A DNA stretch of 58,649 bases from an uncultured Microbacterium sp. (GCA_913774845.1 CAJYJO010000048.1:1-58649); one strand, 5' to 3'. Positions 46,764-56,432 are shown, numbered from the stretch's first letter. The notes: generated by a model not told the origin, from the sequence alone. Made by a program: numbers and translations.

Positions 46764-48590
46764 GTGATCCAGTTCGACCTCCCCGCCGTCGTCACCGCCG
46801 ACCCGGACGCGAACGCGTCCGATCTGCTCGCCGACCGCGTGCGATCGACCCCCGACCGCCCCCTCTTCGCGGTGCCCGACGCCGGTGGATGGCGCGACGT
46901 CACCGCCGCCGAGTTCGAGCGGCAGGTGATCGCCCTGGCGAAGGGCTTCGTCGCGGCCGGCGTCCAACCGGGCGAGAAGGTCGGCTTCATCGCGCGCACC
47001 ACCTACGACTGGACGCTCGTCGACTTCGCGCTGTTCTACGCCGGCGCCGTCATGGTGCCGGTGTACGAGACGAGCTCACCGTCGCAGATCTCGTGGATCC
47101 TGTCGGACTCCGGCGCGATCGCGGTCGTCCTCGAATCGGCCGAGCACGCCGATCGGCTCGACGAGGTGCGCAGCGACCTGCCGCTGGTCCGCGACGTGTG
47201 GGCCATGCACGCCGGTGATCTCGACGCCCTCGTCGCCGGCGGCGGCCACATCACCGACGAAGAGATCGAGCGGCGCCGGCACCTCGCGAAGGCCTCCGAC
47301 ATCGCCACTCTTATCTACACCTCCGGCTCCACCGGCCGTCCCAAGGGCTGCGTCCTCGTACACAGCAACTTCGTCGAACTCGCCCGCAACTCGGCGAAGG
47401 CGCTGCACGAGGTCGTCGAGACGCCCGGCGCCTCGACGCTGCTGTTCATCACGACCGCCCACGTCTTCGCCCGCTTCATCTCGCTGCTGAACGTGCACGC
47501 GGGAGTGAAGACGGGACACCAGCCCGACACCAAGCAGCTGCTGCCCGCCCTCGGCAGCTTCCGTCCCACGTTCCTGCTGGCCGTACCGCGCGTGTTCGAG
47601 AAGGTCTACAACTCCGCCGAGCAGAAGGCCGAGGCCGGCGGCAAGGGCCGCATCTTCCGCCTCGCCGCCGACACCGCGATCGAGCACTCGCAGCGCCTGC
47701 AGGACGGGAAGAAGATCTCCCTCCCCCTGAAGCTGAAGTTCGCGCTGTTCGACAAGCTCGTCTACTCCAAGCTGCGGGATGCCATGGGCGGACGGGTCGT
47801 GTACGCGGTGTCGGGATCGGCTCCGCTCGGACCGCGCCTCGGGCACTTCTTCCGGAGCCTCGGCGTCGTGATCCTTGAGGGCTACGGCCTGACCGAGACC
47901 ACGGCCCCGGCGACGGTGAACCTCGCCTCGAAGGCGAAGATCGGCACCGTGGGCCCCGTGCTTCCCGGCGTCGGCGTCCGCCTCGCCGACGACGGCGAGA
48001 TCCAGGTGCGGGGCATCAACGTCTTCCGCGAGTACTGGCAGAACCCCGAGGCCACGGCCGAGGCGTTCGACGGCGAGTGGTTCAAGACCGGCGACATCGG
48101 CGCCTTCGACTCCGAGGGGTTCCTGGCGATCACCGGTCGCAAGAAGGAGATCATCGTCACCGCGGGCGGCAAGAACGTCGCCCCCGCGGCTCTCGAGGAC
48201 CCGATCCGCGCGAACCCGATCGTGGGCCAGGTGCTCGTCGTCGGCGACCACAAGCCCTTCATCTCGGCGCTGGTGACCCTCGACCCCGAGATGCTGCCGA
48301 CGTGGCTGGCGAACAACGGCCTGCCCGCCGACATGTCGCTCACCGACGCGAGCACGAACGAGAAGGTGCGCGCCGAGGTCCAGGGGGCGATCGACCGCGC
48401 GAACACGCGCGTGTCCCGTGCCGAGTCGATCCGCAAGTTCACGATCCTCCCCACCGAGTGGACCGAGGCGAGCGGGCATCTCACGCCGAAGATGAGCATC
48501 AAGCGCAACGTCATCGTGAAGGACTTCTCCGACGCGATCGAAGACATCTACGCCGTTCCGGTGAACACGACCAACGTGTCGCTTCCCTGA
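46764..48590 (+). CDS. Long-chain fatty acid--CoA ligase (FadD15-like)
   Basis: This 608-residue AMP-forming synthetase has the P-loop-like TLIYTSGSTGRPKGC, GYGLTETTAPATVNL and EWFKTGDIGAFDSEGFLAITGRKK-type blocks. The A10 Lys region is LTPKMSIKRNVI near the end. It activates long-chain fatty acids to acyl-CoA. FadD15 occupies the same neighbourhood in M. tuberculosis. The GTG at 46764 has a clear GAAGGAG; the open frame extends upstream through the promoter and is not used. A terminator follows. Confidence 0.95.
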   Translation: MIQFDLPAVVTADPDANASDLLADRVRSTPDRPLFAVPDAGGWRDVTAAEFERQVIALAKGFVAAGVQPGEKVGFIARTTYDWTLVDFALFYAGAVMVPVYETSSPSQISWILSDSGAIAVVLESAEHADRLDEVRSDLPLVRDVWAMHAGDLDALVAGGGHITDEEIERRRHLAKASDIATLIYTSGSTGRPKGCVLVHSNFVELARNSAKALHEVVETPGASTLLFITTAHVFARFISLLNVHAGVKTGHQPDTKQLLPALGSFRPTFLLAVPRVFEKVYNSAEQKAEAGGKGRIFRLAADTAIEHSQRLQDGKKISLPLKLKFALFDKLVYSKLRDAMGGRVVYAVSGSAPLGPRLGHFFRSLGVVILEGYGLTETTAPATVNLASKAKIGTVGPVLPGVGVRLADDGEIQVRGINVFREYWQNPEATAEAFDGEWFKTGDIGAFDSEGFLAITGRKKEIIVTAGGKNVAPAALEDPIRANPIVGQVLVVGDHKPFISALVTLDPEMLPTWLANNGLPADMSLTDASTNEKVRAEVQGAIDRANTRVSRAESIRKFTILPTEWTEASGHLTPKMSIKRNVIVKDFSDAIEDIYAVPVNTTNVSLP

Positions 48591-48603
48591 GCGCAGCACG
48601 GAG

Positions 48604-48636
48604 GAACGGCCCGGTCCCCGAGGGACCGGGCCGTTC
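48604..48636 (+). terminator. Intrinsic terminator after the acyl-CoA synthetase gene
   Basis: A perfect 15-bp stem (GAACGGCCCGGTCCC and its complement) with a short CGA loop starts 13 bases past the stop. The 3' end reads TTCTCGT. Confidence 0.85.
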
Positions 48637-48669
48637 TCGTGACAACGGTGGCGAACAGCTGAGGGCGGG

Positions 48670-49161
48670 TCAGAACCAGTCGCTCTCGCGCACCTGGCGC
48701 ATGGCTTCGCGGCGGGTCTCCGCCGGGAGCCGCGAGAGGTAGAGCATGCCGTCGAGGTGGTCGGTCTCGTGCTGCAGGGCCTGCGCGAGCAGCCCCTCAC
48801 CCTCGAGCACGACCTCGTTGCCGTCGAGGTCGATGCCCTCGACCCGTGCCCACGGGTGCCGCATGGCGTCGTGCCAGAGGCCGGGAACCGACAGACATCC
48901 CTCCCCCGTCGGGACCGGCTCACCGCGCGTCTCGACGAGCACGGGGTTGAGGATGTACCCGATGTCGCCGTCGATGTTGTAGCTGAAGGCGCGCAGGCCC
49001 ACCCCGATCTGCGGGGCGGCGACGCCGGCGCGTCCGGGGAGCTCGACGGTGTCGAGCAGGTCCTGCACGAGCGCGCGGACGCCGTCGTCGATCTCATCGA
49101 CGGGCGCGCTCACGGCTCGGAGCACCGGGTCGCCGAAGAGGCGGATCGGCCGGACGGTCAC
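48670..49161 (-). CDS. def: Peptide deformylase
   Basis: This 163-residue metallohydrolase has all three family motifs: [10 protein letters not shown] (about residues 44-53), EGCLSVPG (about 87-94, with the metal-binding Cys) and HETDHLDG (about 130-137, HExxH type). It removes the formyl group from nascent proteins. The GTG start overlaps the stop of the upstream ATPase gene (GTGA), indicating coupled translation. Confidence 0.97.
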   Translation of the reverse strand: MTVRPIRLFGDPVLRAVSAPVDEIDDGVRALVQDLLDTVELPGRAGVAAPQIGVGLRAFSYNIDGDIGYILNPVLVETRGEPVPTGEGCLSVPGLWHDAMRHPWARVEGIDLDGNEVVLEGEGLLAQALQHETDHLDGMLYLSRLPAETRREAMRQVRESDWF

Positions 49162-51254
49162 GCCGCGGCCACCGGGGCGCGCAGACCCTCGACGACGGCC
49201 GCGGCGAGCTCGCGCGCCGCCTGCCGGGTGGCCGGCTGCAGGTCGCGGAAGGCGATGGCGCTTCCGGCGGCGATGCGTGGGTCGTACGGCATCCGGATCA
49301 CCGTGCGCACGCGCGAGCGGAAGTGCGCCTCGAGTTCGCTCTCGCGCACGAGGGGGGCGCCGGGGCGCGAGGCGTTGAGGACCACGACCGCGTCGCGCAC
49401 GCGCGCGGCGTAGCCGTTGGTCTCGAGCCAGGTGAGGGTCTCGGAGGCCAGACGGGCCTCGTCGACGGAGAGTCCGGCGACGATGACGAGTGTGTCGGCC
49501 ATCTCGAGGGTGGCGCCCATGACGGAGTGGACGATGCCCGTACCGGTGTCGGTCAGCACGATCGAGTAGTAGTGCGCGGCGACGTCGGCGACCTGACGGT
49601 AGTCGTCGTCGCTGAAGGCCTCGGACACCCGCGGGTCGGCGTCGGAGGCCAACACGTCCAGTCGCGTCTCGTCGCGCGCCACGATCGAGGACACGTCGTT
49701 GTAGCCGGCCATCTCGTCGTGCGCGCGGACGAGGTCGCGCACCGTCCGTCCGTTGGCTCGGCCGACGCGGTCGGCCAGCGTGCCGCGGTCGGGATTCGCG
49801 TCGACCGCGATGATGCGGTCGTCGCGCGCGTCGGCGAGGGCCATGCCCAGCAGCGACGTGACCGTCGTCTTCCCGACGCCGCCCTTGCGCGAGAGCACGG
49901 GGACGAAGCGCGCGCCGCCGGACAGCGGTGCGGCGATGCGCCGGTCGAGGTCTTTGCGCTCGCGGGCGCGGCGACCGTCACCGAGGTTGATGCGGTGACG
50001 CGAGACCGAGTACACCAGCTGCTGCCACATGCCCTCCGGCTCGGGGCGCGCGATCTGACGCGGGTCGAGAAGACGGTCGGCGGTGAGCAGGTCGCTGCTC
50101 TCGCGGGTGTCGTCGATCTGGCCGATGCGCTTGGACGTGTAGGCCACCTCCGCGGTCGGCGTCTGCACCCGTTCCATCGCGTGCGCGCGGTCGACACGAG
50201 CGGCCTGCTCGGCGACGCGCGCGGCCTCGTCGGCCTGGTGCGCGCTGCGGCGCGTGAGCGGGATCGTGCCGATGGCCCCGGTCGCCGCGCGCTCGGCCCG
50301 GGTGGTGGGCGCGGTCGGCTCGTCGCGCGTCGCGACGGATGCGGCGGTCTCGTCGCGGGATGCCGCGGCGTCGGCCGCGGGGGCCTCCTGCGTCGCCGGG
50401 GCATCGTGCGAGGTCGAGGCGTCCTGCGGGGCCGGAGCATCGTCCGTCGCGGACTCGTCGTCAGGGGCCGGGAGCGCGGACTCCGCCTCGGGGGCGGCGG
50501 GCGTCCACGGTGCGTGGGTCAGGGGTTCCTCGGCGAGGGCGTCGACCGGCTCGGCGGCCACGTCCGGCGCGGCCTCGTCGAGGGACGGGGCATCGTCGGG
50601 CTGGTCGGAGCCCTTGGCAGCGCCGGGCTCCTCGGCGCGCGGTTCGTCGACGCTGAGCTCCTCGGCGATCGACTCGCCGGCGCTCGACTGCTCGGCGGGC
50701 GGCTCCTCGGCATCCGGTGCGGCGTCGTGCTCGTTCGACGCGGCGTCATCCGACGCATCGTCGATCGGTGCGTCGTCCGCGGGGAAGTTGTCCGCCGCGG
50801 GCTCGAGGTCGACCGGCTCGGCCGCATCCGCTTCGAACAGCTCGACGTCATCGACGACCTCGAGGTCGTCGGGCTGCGCGGGAGCGTCGTCGACGAGCTC
50901 GGCGTCGTGCACCTCGTGCGCGTCGTCGGCGCCGGCGTGGGTCTCGTCGTGCGGCTCGAGGATGATGTCGCCGGTGGGGAGCGTCTCGACGTGCGGCTCG
51001 GGAACGTCGTCGGCCTCGGCGTCGTCTGCGGACGGGTCGTCGAGGGCGGGAAGATCGACGTCGTCGATCCGGATCTCGTCTTCGATCACGTCGTCGTCGG
51101 TGTCGTCGTCGGACGCCACGGGCAGGTCGACATTGACCTGCGCGATGTGGCCGCCGAGGATCGTGATGCTCGCGGTGTCGAGGTTCCCGCTCTCGTCGAG
51201 CACGCCGTGCTCGGCGCTCTCGTCGGGGTTCGCATCGGTGCGGTCGGGGGTCAC
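49158..51254 (-). CDS. MinD/ParA-like ATPase with long acidic N-terminal region
   Basis: This 698-residue protein has two parts. Residues about 1-310 are disordered and rich in Asp, Glu, Ala and Pro. Residues about 450-698 form a deviant Walker A ATPase: [17 protein letters not shown], then [14 protein letters not shown] and [15 protein letters not shown] Thr/Arg-rich segment lies between. The KGGVGKTT loop places it with ParA/MinD-type ATPases, but no partner (parB, minC) is adjacent. The GTG at 51254 has GGAG 7 bases upstream. It overlaps def. Confidence 0.85.
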   Translation of the reverse strand: MTPDRTDANPDESAEHGVLDESGNLDTASITILGGHIAQVNVDLPVASDDDTDDDVIEDEIRIDDVDLPALDDPSADDAEADDVPEPHVETLPTGDIILEPHDETHAGADDAHEVHDAELVDDAPAQPDDLEVVDDVELFEADAAEPVDLEPAADNFPADDAPIDDASDDAASNEHDAAPDAEEPPAEQSSAGESIAEELSVDEPRAEEPGAAKGSDQPDDAPSLDEAAPDVAAEPVDALAEEPLTHAPWTPAAPEAESALPAPDDESATDDAPAPQDASTSHDAPATQEAPAADAAASRDETAASVATRDEPTAPTTRAERAATGAIGTIPLTRRSAHQADEAARVAEQAARVDRAHAMERVQTPTAEVAYTSKRIGQIDDTRESSDLLTADRLLDPRQIARPEPEGMWQQLVYSVSRHRINLGDGRRARERKDLDRRIAAPLSGGARFVPVLSRKGGVGKTTVTSLLGMALADARDDRIIAVDANPDRGTLADRVGRANGRTVRDLVRAHDEMAGYNDVSSIVARDETRLDVLASDADPRVSEAFSDDDYRQVADVAAHYYSIVLTDTGTGIVHSVMGATLEMADTLVIVAGLSVDEARLASETLTWLETNGYAARVRDAVVVLNASRPGAPLVRESELEAHFRSRVRTVIRMPYDPRIAAGSAIAFRDLQPATRQAARELAAAVVEGLRAPVAAA

Positions 51255-51273
51255 TGCAGTCTCCAAACGGGAA

Positions 51274-51295
51274 GAGGGCGCGAAAGCGCCCCCTC
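51274..51295 (-). terminator. Hairpin after pyruvate carboxylase gene
   Basis: GAGGGCGC and GCGCCCCCTC pair around GAAA with a bulge, 6 bases past the pyc stop. It also falls in the leader of the next gene's predicted transcript, so it may act there instead. Confidence 0.45.
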
Positions 51296-51297
51296 CC

Positions 51298-51303
51298 AGG
51301 CTA
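51298..51303 (-). promoter_or_regulatory. Candidate -10 box (TAGCCT) of the ATPase gene overlapping the pyc stop
   Basis: The minus-strand TAGCCT begins with the TAG stop of pyc (51303-51301). Transcription would begin near 51291, giving a leader of about 38 bases. Confidence 0.5.
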
Positions 51304-54300
51304 CTGCGCGGGGCGGATGACCAGCAAAAGATCTCCGGCTTCCACCTGCTGCGTGGTCCCGATCGCGACACGTTCGACCACGCCGTCGACGGGAGCGGTG
51401 ATGGCCGCCTCCATCTTCATCGCCTCGATGGATGCCACGGCCTGTCCCGCCTGCACGCGGTCGCCGGGGGCGGACTTCATCGTCACGACGCCCGAGAACG
51501 GCGCCGCGACCTGCCCCGGCTTCGAGGTGTCGGCCTTCTCGGCCTGACGCGCTTCGACGTCGATCGAGCGGTCGCGCACGAACACCGGCCGCAGCTGGCC
51601 GTTGAGCGTCGTCATGACCGTGCGCACGCCCTTGTCGTCGGCGTCGCCGACCGCTTCGAGACCCACGAACAGCTGGACGCCGCGCTCGATCTCGACCGTG
51701 TGCTCTCCGCCGGGACGCAGCCCGTAGAGGTAATCGGCCGTGTCCAGCACGCTCAGGTCGCCGAACGTCTCGCGCATCTCGGTGAACGTGCGCGTGGGTC
51801 CGGGGAACAGCAGTCGGTTCAGTCGGGAGCGCCGTTCGGCGGACTCCCCCGCCAGCGCGGCGGTGTCGTCGTCTGTCAACGGGGTGACGCCGGTCTTGGC
51901 ATCGCGTCCGGCCAGGACCTTCGAGCGGAACGGCTCGGGCCATCCGCCCGGCAGATCGCCGAGCTCGCCGGCCATGAACGACACGACCGAGTCGGGCACG
52001 TCGTACTTCTCGGGGTTCTGCTCGAAGTCGGCCGGGTCGGCCTTCACCGCGGCGAGGTGCAGGGCCAGATCGCCCACGACCTTCGACGAGGGCGTCACCT
52101 TGGGAACGCGCCCGAGGATGCGATCGGCCGCGGCGTACATGTCCTCGATGAGCTCGAAGTCGTCGGCCAGGCCGAGCGCGATCGCCTGCTGACGCAGGTT
52201 CGACAGCTGACCGCCCGGGATCTCGTGACGGTAGACGCGACCGGTGGGCCCCGACAGTCCCGACTCGAACGGACGGTACAGATGACGCACCGCCTCCCAG
52301 TACGGCTCGAGGTCGCTCACCGCGGCCAGATCGAGACCGGTGTCGCGCTCGGTGTGCGCGAGCGCGGCGACCAGCGCCGACAGGGACGGCTGGCTCGTGG
52401 TGCCCGCCATGGGCGCGGCGGCCGCGTCGACGGCATCCGCCCCCGCCGCCGAGGCGGCCAGCAGGGTCGCGAGCTGTCCGCCCGCGGTGTCGTGCGTGTG
52501 GACGTGCACCGGAAGGTCGAACCGCTCGCGCAGCGCCGAGACCAGTCGTGACGCCGCTGCCGGACGCAGGAGGCCCGCCATGTCCTTCACGGCGAGCACG
52601 TGTGCGCCGGCATCGACGATTTGCTCGGCCAGGCGCAGGTAGTAGTCGAGCGTGTAGAGGTTCTCGGCGGGGTCGAGCAGGTCGCCGGTGTAGCAGACCG
52701 CGACCTCGGCGACGGCCGTCCCGGTCGCGAGCACGGCGTCGATGGCCGGGCGCATCTGCGACACGTCGTTCAGCGCGTCGAAGATGCGGAAGATGTCGAC
52801 CCCGGATGCCGCCGCCTCGGCGACGAACGCATCGGTGACCTCCGTGGGGTACGGGGTGTAGCCGACGGTGTTGCGGCCGCGCAGCAGCATCTGGATCGCG
52901 ACGTTCGGCAGCGCCGTGCGCAGCGCGTCGAGGCGCTCCCACGGGTCTTCGCCGAGGAAACGGAGGGCGACGTCATAGGTCGCCCCGCCCCAGGCCTCGA
53001 CGGAGAGGAGCTCGGGCGTCGTCCGCGCGACGTAGGGCGCCACCCGCACGAGGTCGCGCGTGCGGACGCGCGTGGCCAGCAGCGACTGGTGCGCGTCGCG
53101 GAACGTCGTCTCGGTGACCGCGAGGGCGGTCTGCTCCCGCAGGGCCTTCGCGAAACCGGCGGGGCCGAGCTCCTGCAACCGCTGGCGGGAGCCGGCCGGG
53201 GCGGGGGCGGCGAGGTCGAGGGAGGGCAGCTTCGTCGCCGGGTCGATGCTCAGCGGGTTGTCGCCGTTGGGGCGGTTCACGGTGGTGTCGACCAGCCACG
53301 AGAGGATCTTCGTGCCGCGGTCCTTCGACTCGCGGCCCTTCAGCAGCTCGGGGCGCTCGTCGATGAACGAGGTGCTGAGGTCGCCGGCGACGAACGCGGG
53401 GTCGTCGAGCACCGCCTGCAGGAACGGGATGTTCGTCGAGACGCCGCGGATGCGGAACTCCGCCAGGGCACGTCGGGCGCGGGCGACCGCTGCGGGGAAG
53501 TCACGACCGCGGCACGACAGCTTCGACAGCATCGAGTCGAAGTGCGGGCTCACCTGCGAGCCGGCGGCCGTGGTTCCGCCGTCCAGGCGGACGCCCGCAC
53601 CGCCCGGGGAGCGGTAGGTGGTGATCTTGCCGGTGTCGGGACGGAAGCCCTGCGTGGGGTCCTCGGTCGTGATGCGGCACTGCAGAGCCGCGCCGCGCAG
53701 GTGGACCTCGTCCTGGCGGAGGTGGAGGTCGGCGAGGGTCTGCCCCGCGGCGATGCGCATCTGCGACTGCACGAGGTCGACGTCGGTGACCTCTTCGGTG
53801 ACGGTGTGCTCGACCTGGATCCGGGGGTTCATCTCGATGAACACGACCTCGCCCGTGCGCGGGCCGGCCGTCTCCAGCAGGAACTCCACCGTGCCGGCGT
53901 TCTGGTAGCCGATCGACCGCGCGAAAGCGACGGCGTACCGGTGCAGGTCGCGGCGCACCTCGTCGTCGAGGTTCGGGGCGGGGGCGATCTCGATCACCTT
54001 CTGGTGGCGCCGCTGCACCGAGCAGTCGCGCTCGAACAGGTGGATGGTCTCTCCGGTGGCGTCCGCCAGGATCTGCACCTCGACGTGACGCGGACGCTGC
54101 ACGGCCTGCTCGAGGAACATGCGCGGGTCACCGAACGCACTCTGCGCCTCGCGCATCGCCTCGGCCAGGGCCGGGGCCAGCTCGCCGATGCTCTCGACCC
54201 GGCGCATGCCCCGCCCGCCGCCGCCGGCGACCGCCTTGGCGAACAGCGGGAACCCGATCTCCTCGGCCTGCGCGAGGAGGGCGTCGATGTCGTCGGACGC

Positions 54301-54708
54301 CGCCGTGGAACGCAGCACCGGCACGCCCGCGGCGATCGCGTGCTCCTTCGCGGTGACCTTGTTTCCCGCCATCGCGAGAACCTCGGCCGGCGGACCGATG
54401 AAGGTGATGCCGTGGGCGGCGGCCTTCTCGGCGAGCTCGGGATTCTCGGAGAGGAAGCCGTAGCCGGGGTAGATGGCATCCGCTCCGCACTCGCGGGCCA
54501 CGCGGATGATCTCGTCGACGTCGAGGTAGGCGCGGACCGGGTGACCGCGCTCACCGATCTGATAGGCCTCGTCGGCCTTCAGACGGTGCAACGAGGCACG
54601 GTCCTCGTACGGGTAGACCGCGACGGTGCGCGCTCCGACCTCGTAGGCGGCACGGAAAGCGCGGATCGCGATCTCCCCGCGATTGGCGACCAGGATCTTC
54701 GAGAACAT
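51301..54708 (-). CDS. pyc: Pyruvate carboxylase
   Basis: This 1135-residue enzyme has three domains in order. Biotin carboxylase covers about residues 1-450 (KILVANRGEIAIR; AVAGGGGRGMRRV; EMNPRIQVEHTVTE). The carboxyltransferase spans about 530-830 (FRDAHQSLLATRVRT; VHVHTHDTAGGQLATL). The biotinyl carrier domain is at the C terminus, with EAMKMEAAI near residue 1098. It makes oxaloacetate from pyruvate and refills the TCA cycle. ATG at 54708 has GTGAGG 5 bases upstream; a GTG two codons earlier is possible. Confidence 0.98.
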   Translation of the reverse strand: MFSKILVANRGEIAIRAFRAAYEVGARTVAVYPYEDRASLHRLKADEAYQIGERGHPVRAYLDVDEIIRVARECGADAIYPGYGFLSENPELAEKAAAHGITFIGPPAEVLAMAGNKVTAKEHAIAAGVPVLRSTAASDDIDALLAQAEEIGFPLFAKAVAGGGGRGMRRVESIGELAPALAEAMREAQSAFGDPRMFLEQAVQRPRHVEVQILADATGETIHLFERDCSVQRRHQKVIEIAPAPNLDDEVRRDLHRYAVAFARSIGYQNAGTVEFLLETAGPRTGEVVFIEMNPRIQVEHTVTEEVTDVDLVQSQMRIAAGQTLADLHLRQDEVHLRGAALQCRITTEDPTQGFRPDTGKITTYRSPGGAGVRLDGGTTAAGSQVSPHFDSMLSKLSCRGRDFPAAVARARRALAEFRIRGVSTNIPFLQAVLDDPAFVAGDLSTSFIDERPELLKGRESKDRGTKILSWLVDTTVNRPNGDNPLSIDPATKLPSLDLAAPAPAGSRQRLQELGPAGFAKALREQTALAVTETTFRDAHQSLLATRVRTRDLVRVAPYVARTTPELLSVEAWGGATYDVALRFLGEDPWERLDALRTALPNVAIQMLLRGRNTVGYTPYPTEVTDAFVAEAAASGVDIFRIFDALNDVSQMRPAIDAVLATGTAVAEVAVCYTGDLLDPAENLYTLDYYLRLAEQIVDAGAHVLAVKDMAGLLRPAAASRLVSALRERFDLPVHVHTHDTAGGQLATLLAASAAGADAVDAAAAPMAGTTSQPSLSALVAALAHTERDTGLDLAAVSDLEPYWEAVRHLYRPFESGLSGPTGRVYRHEIPGGQLSNLRQQAIALGLADDFELIEDMYAAADRILGRVPKVTPSSKVVGDLALHLAAVKADPADFEQNPEKYDVPDSVVSFMAGELGDLPGGWPEPFRSKVLAGRDAKTGVTPLTDDDTAALAGESAERRSRLNRLLFPGPTRTFTEMRETFGDLSVLDTADYLYGLRPGGEHTVEIERGVQLFVGLEAVGDADDKGVRTVMTTLNGQLRPVFVRDRSIDVEARQAEKADTSKPGQVAAPFSGVVTMKSAPGDRVQAGQAVASIEAMKMEAAITAPVDGVVERVAIGTTQQVEAGDLLLVIRPAQ

Positions 54709-54748
54709 GCGCACCTCACGTCAAGCTGGCGGAGCTGAATGTGCTCAC

Positions 54749-54754
54749 AGCCTA
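54749..54754 (-). promoter_or_regulatory. Candidate -10 box (TAGGCT) of pyc
   Basis: The minus-strand TAGGCT lies in the 68-base gap to parA. Transcription would begin near 54742, with a leader of about 34 bases including GTGAGG. Confidence 0.5.
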
Positions 54755-54762
54755 GGGGACGG

Positions 54763-54768
54763 TAACGT
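54763..54768 (+). promoter_or_regulatory. Candidate -10 box (TAACGT), leaderless start of parA
   Basis: TAACGT is followed by 8 bases and the GTG at 54777, with no ribosome binding site. It is divergent from the pyc promoter. Confidence 0.4.
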
Positions 54769-54776
54769 GGACTCTC

Positions 54777-55589
54777 GTGCACGTACTCTCCGTCAGCTCT
54801 CTCAAAGGCGGGGTCGGCAAGACGACCGTGACACTCGGGCTGGCATCCGCCGCCTTCGCACGTGGCGTTCGCACTCTCGTCGTCGACCTCGACCCCCAGT
54901 CCGACGTGTCGACCGGGATGGACATCCAGGTCGCCGGTCGGCTCAACATCGCCGACGTCCTGGCGAACCCGAAAGAGAAGGTCGTCCGTCAGGCGATCAC
55001 CTCCAGCGGGTGGGCGAAGGTGCATCCCGGCACCATCGACGTGCTCATCGGCAGCCCGTCGGCCATCAACTTCGACGGACCGCACCCGAGCGTGCGCGAC
55101 GTCTGGAAGCTCGAAGAGGCCCTCGCCACGATCGAGAGCGAGTACGACCTCGTGCTCATCGACTGCGCGCCCTCGCTCAACGCCCTCACGCGCACCGCGT
55201 GGGCCGCGAGCGACCGGGTCATCGTCGTCACCGAACCCGGACTCTTCTCCGTGGCCGCCGCCGACCGTGCGCTGCGCGCGATCGAGGAGATCCGCCGCGG
55301 CCTCTCCCCCCGCCTCCAGCCCCTCGGCGTCGTGGTGAACCGCGTGCGTCCCCAGTCGATCGAGCACCAGTTCCGCATCAAAGAGTTGCGCGACATGTTC
55401 GGCCCTCTCGTGCTCAACCCGCAGCTGCCCGAGCGCACCTCGCTCCAGCAGGCGCAGGGTGCGGCCAAGCCGCTGCACGTGTGGCCGGGCGACTCCGCGC
55501 AGGAGCTCGCCGCCGACTTCGACGCCCTGCTGGACCGGATCGTGCGCACCGGCCGGATCCCCGTCGAGAACGAGGCCCCGCAGGCCTGA
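54777..55589 (+). CDS. ParA family ATPase without adjacent parB
   Basis: This 270-residue protein starts [20 protein letters not shown] with the deviant Walker A loop. VDLDPQSDVSTGM (Walker A' region) and VLIDCAPSLNALT (Walker B) follow; VNRVRPQSIEHQFRIKELR is typical of Soj/ParA. The family moves cargo (DNA or protein complexes) by ATP-driven gradients. No parB lies beside it, and the main chromosomal parA usually sits near oriC, so this is likely an orphan ParA for another cargo. The start is GTG. Confidence 0.9.
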   Translation: MHVLSVSSLKGGVGKTTVTLGLASAAFARGVRTLVVDLDPQSDVSTGMDIQVAGRLNIADVLANPKEKVVRQAITSSGWAKVHPGTIDVLIGSPSAINFDGPHPSVRDVWKLEEALATIESEYDLVLIDCAPSLNALTRTAWAASDRVIVVTEPGLFSVAAADRALRAIEEIRRGLSPRLQPLGVVVNRVRPQSIEHQFRIKELRDMFGPLVLNPQLPERTSLQQAQGAAKPLHVWPGDSAQELAADFDALLDRIVRTGRIPVENEAPQA

Positions 55590-55673
55590 TCCCGCCTCCG
55601 CGACGACGCCGTCCCGCTGCCCCGCAGCCGGGCGGCGTCTCTCGTTCTGCGTCCGTGGGCCCCTCCCCCGCGA

Positions 55674-55725
55674 GTCGCCAGGAGTCGTCGCCTCGGGCGG
55701 TCACGAAGCGACGGCTCCTGGCGAC
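55674..55725. repeat. Long inverted repeat with 18-base arms
   Basis: Arms at 55674-55691 and 55708-55725 are complementary except for one position, with a 16-base spacer. It lies between the parA stop and the 26-bp palindrome. It could end parA transcripts or be a member of an intergenic repeat family. Confidence 0.6.
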
Positions 55726-55745
55726 GGGCGGCGGGAGAAAGCAGA

Positions 55746-55771
55746 ATCCCGGATGCCATGGCATCCGGGAT
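55746..55771 (-). terminator. 26-bp perfect palindrome, terminator of MerR gene
   Basis: A 26-bp perfect palindrome centred on CCATGG lies 20 bases past the MerR stop. On the minus strand the stem is followed by TCTGCTTTCTC, a weak U-rich tail. Confidence 0.65.
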
Positions 55772-55791
55772 CCGACGATGTCGGGGGCGCG

Positions 55792-56337
55792 TCAGGCGGT
55801 GCGCGCGGCGCGGCGGGCCGCGAGCTCGTCGACGCTGTCGGGGGTGGCCGTCTCGAAGTCGACCAGCGTGGACTCGACCTCGCGCAGGACCTTGCCCACG
55901 GCGATGCCGAACACGCCCTGACCGCGGCTGACGAGGTCGATCACCTCGTCGTTCGAGGTGCACAGGTACACCGAGGCACCGTCGCTCATGAGGGTCGTGC
56001 CCGCGAGATCGCGGATGCCGGCGGCGCGCAGCTGCTCGACCGCGGTGCGGATCTGCTGCAGCGAGATGCCGGTGTCGAGAAGGCGCTTGACGAGCTTGAG
56101 CACCAGGATGTCGCGGAAGCCGTAGAGACGCTGCGAACCGGAACCGCTGGCTCCGCGCACGGTGGGGACGACGAGTTCGGTGCGGGCCCAGTAGTCGAGC
56201 TGACGGTAGGTGATTCCCGCCGCGCGAGCGGCGACCGCTCCGCGGTAACCGGTGTCGTCGTCCATCTCGGGCAGACCGTCGGTGAAGAGGAGGTCGGTGG
56301 CGAACCGGGGTTCACCGAGCGCGTCGCCAGCGTTCAT
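55792..56337 (-). CDS. MerR family transcriptional regulator (Rv1830-like)
   Basis: This 181-residue protein has a MerR-type helix-turn-helix: AGITYRQLDYWARTELVVPTVRG (about residues 38-60), then GSGSQRLYGFRDILVLKLVKRLLD. The C-terminal part (about 100-181) is a ligand or partner domain with LYLCTSNDEVIDLVSRGQG-like sequence. It resembles the second MerR gene of the garA/odhI locus (Rv1830 type). It has its own -10 box and GAGGAGG. Its targets are unknown. Confidence 0.9.
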   Translation of the reverse strand: MNAGDALGEPRFATDLLFTDGLPEMDDDTGYRGAVAARAAGITYRQLDYWARTELVVPTVRGASGSGSQRLYGFRDILVLKLVKRLLDTGISLQQIRTAVEQLRAAGIRDLAGTTLMSDGASVYLCTSNDEVIDLVSRGQGVFGIAVGKVLREVESTLVDFETATPDSVDELAARRAARTA

Positions 56338-56369
56338 GCTCGCGTCCTCCTCATCGGTTCGTTTCCTCC

Positions 56370-56375
56370 ACGCTA
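56370..56375 (-). promoter_or_regulatory. Candidate -10 box (TAGCGT) of the MerR gene
   Basis: The minus-strand TAGCGT would start transcription near 56363, with a leader of about 26 bases containing GAGGAGG. Confidence 0.5.
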
Positions 56376-56432
56376 GATCAGCGAGGGTCCCCCGGCAATG
56401 ACATCCGCTCCGAGGACGGCGGCGTGTCGCGT

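Noticed and set aside
52600-54738. Plus-strand frame of about 712 codons antisense to pyc
   Set aside because: The minus strand has a complete three-domain pyruvate carboxylase; the antisense product has no recognisable motif.
54683-55921. Alternative plus-frame of about 412 codons over parA
   Set aside because: It is a frame-shifted shadow of parA, rich in Arg and Pro, without motifs.
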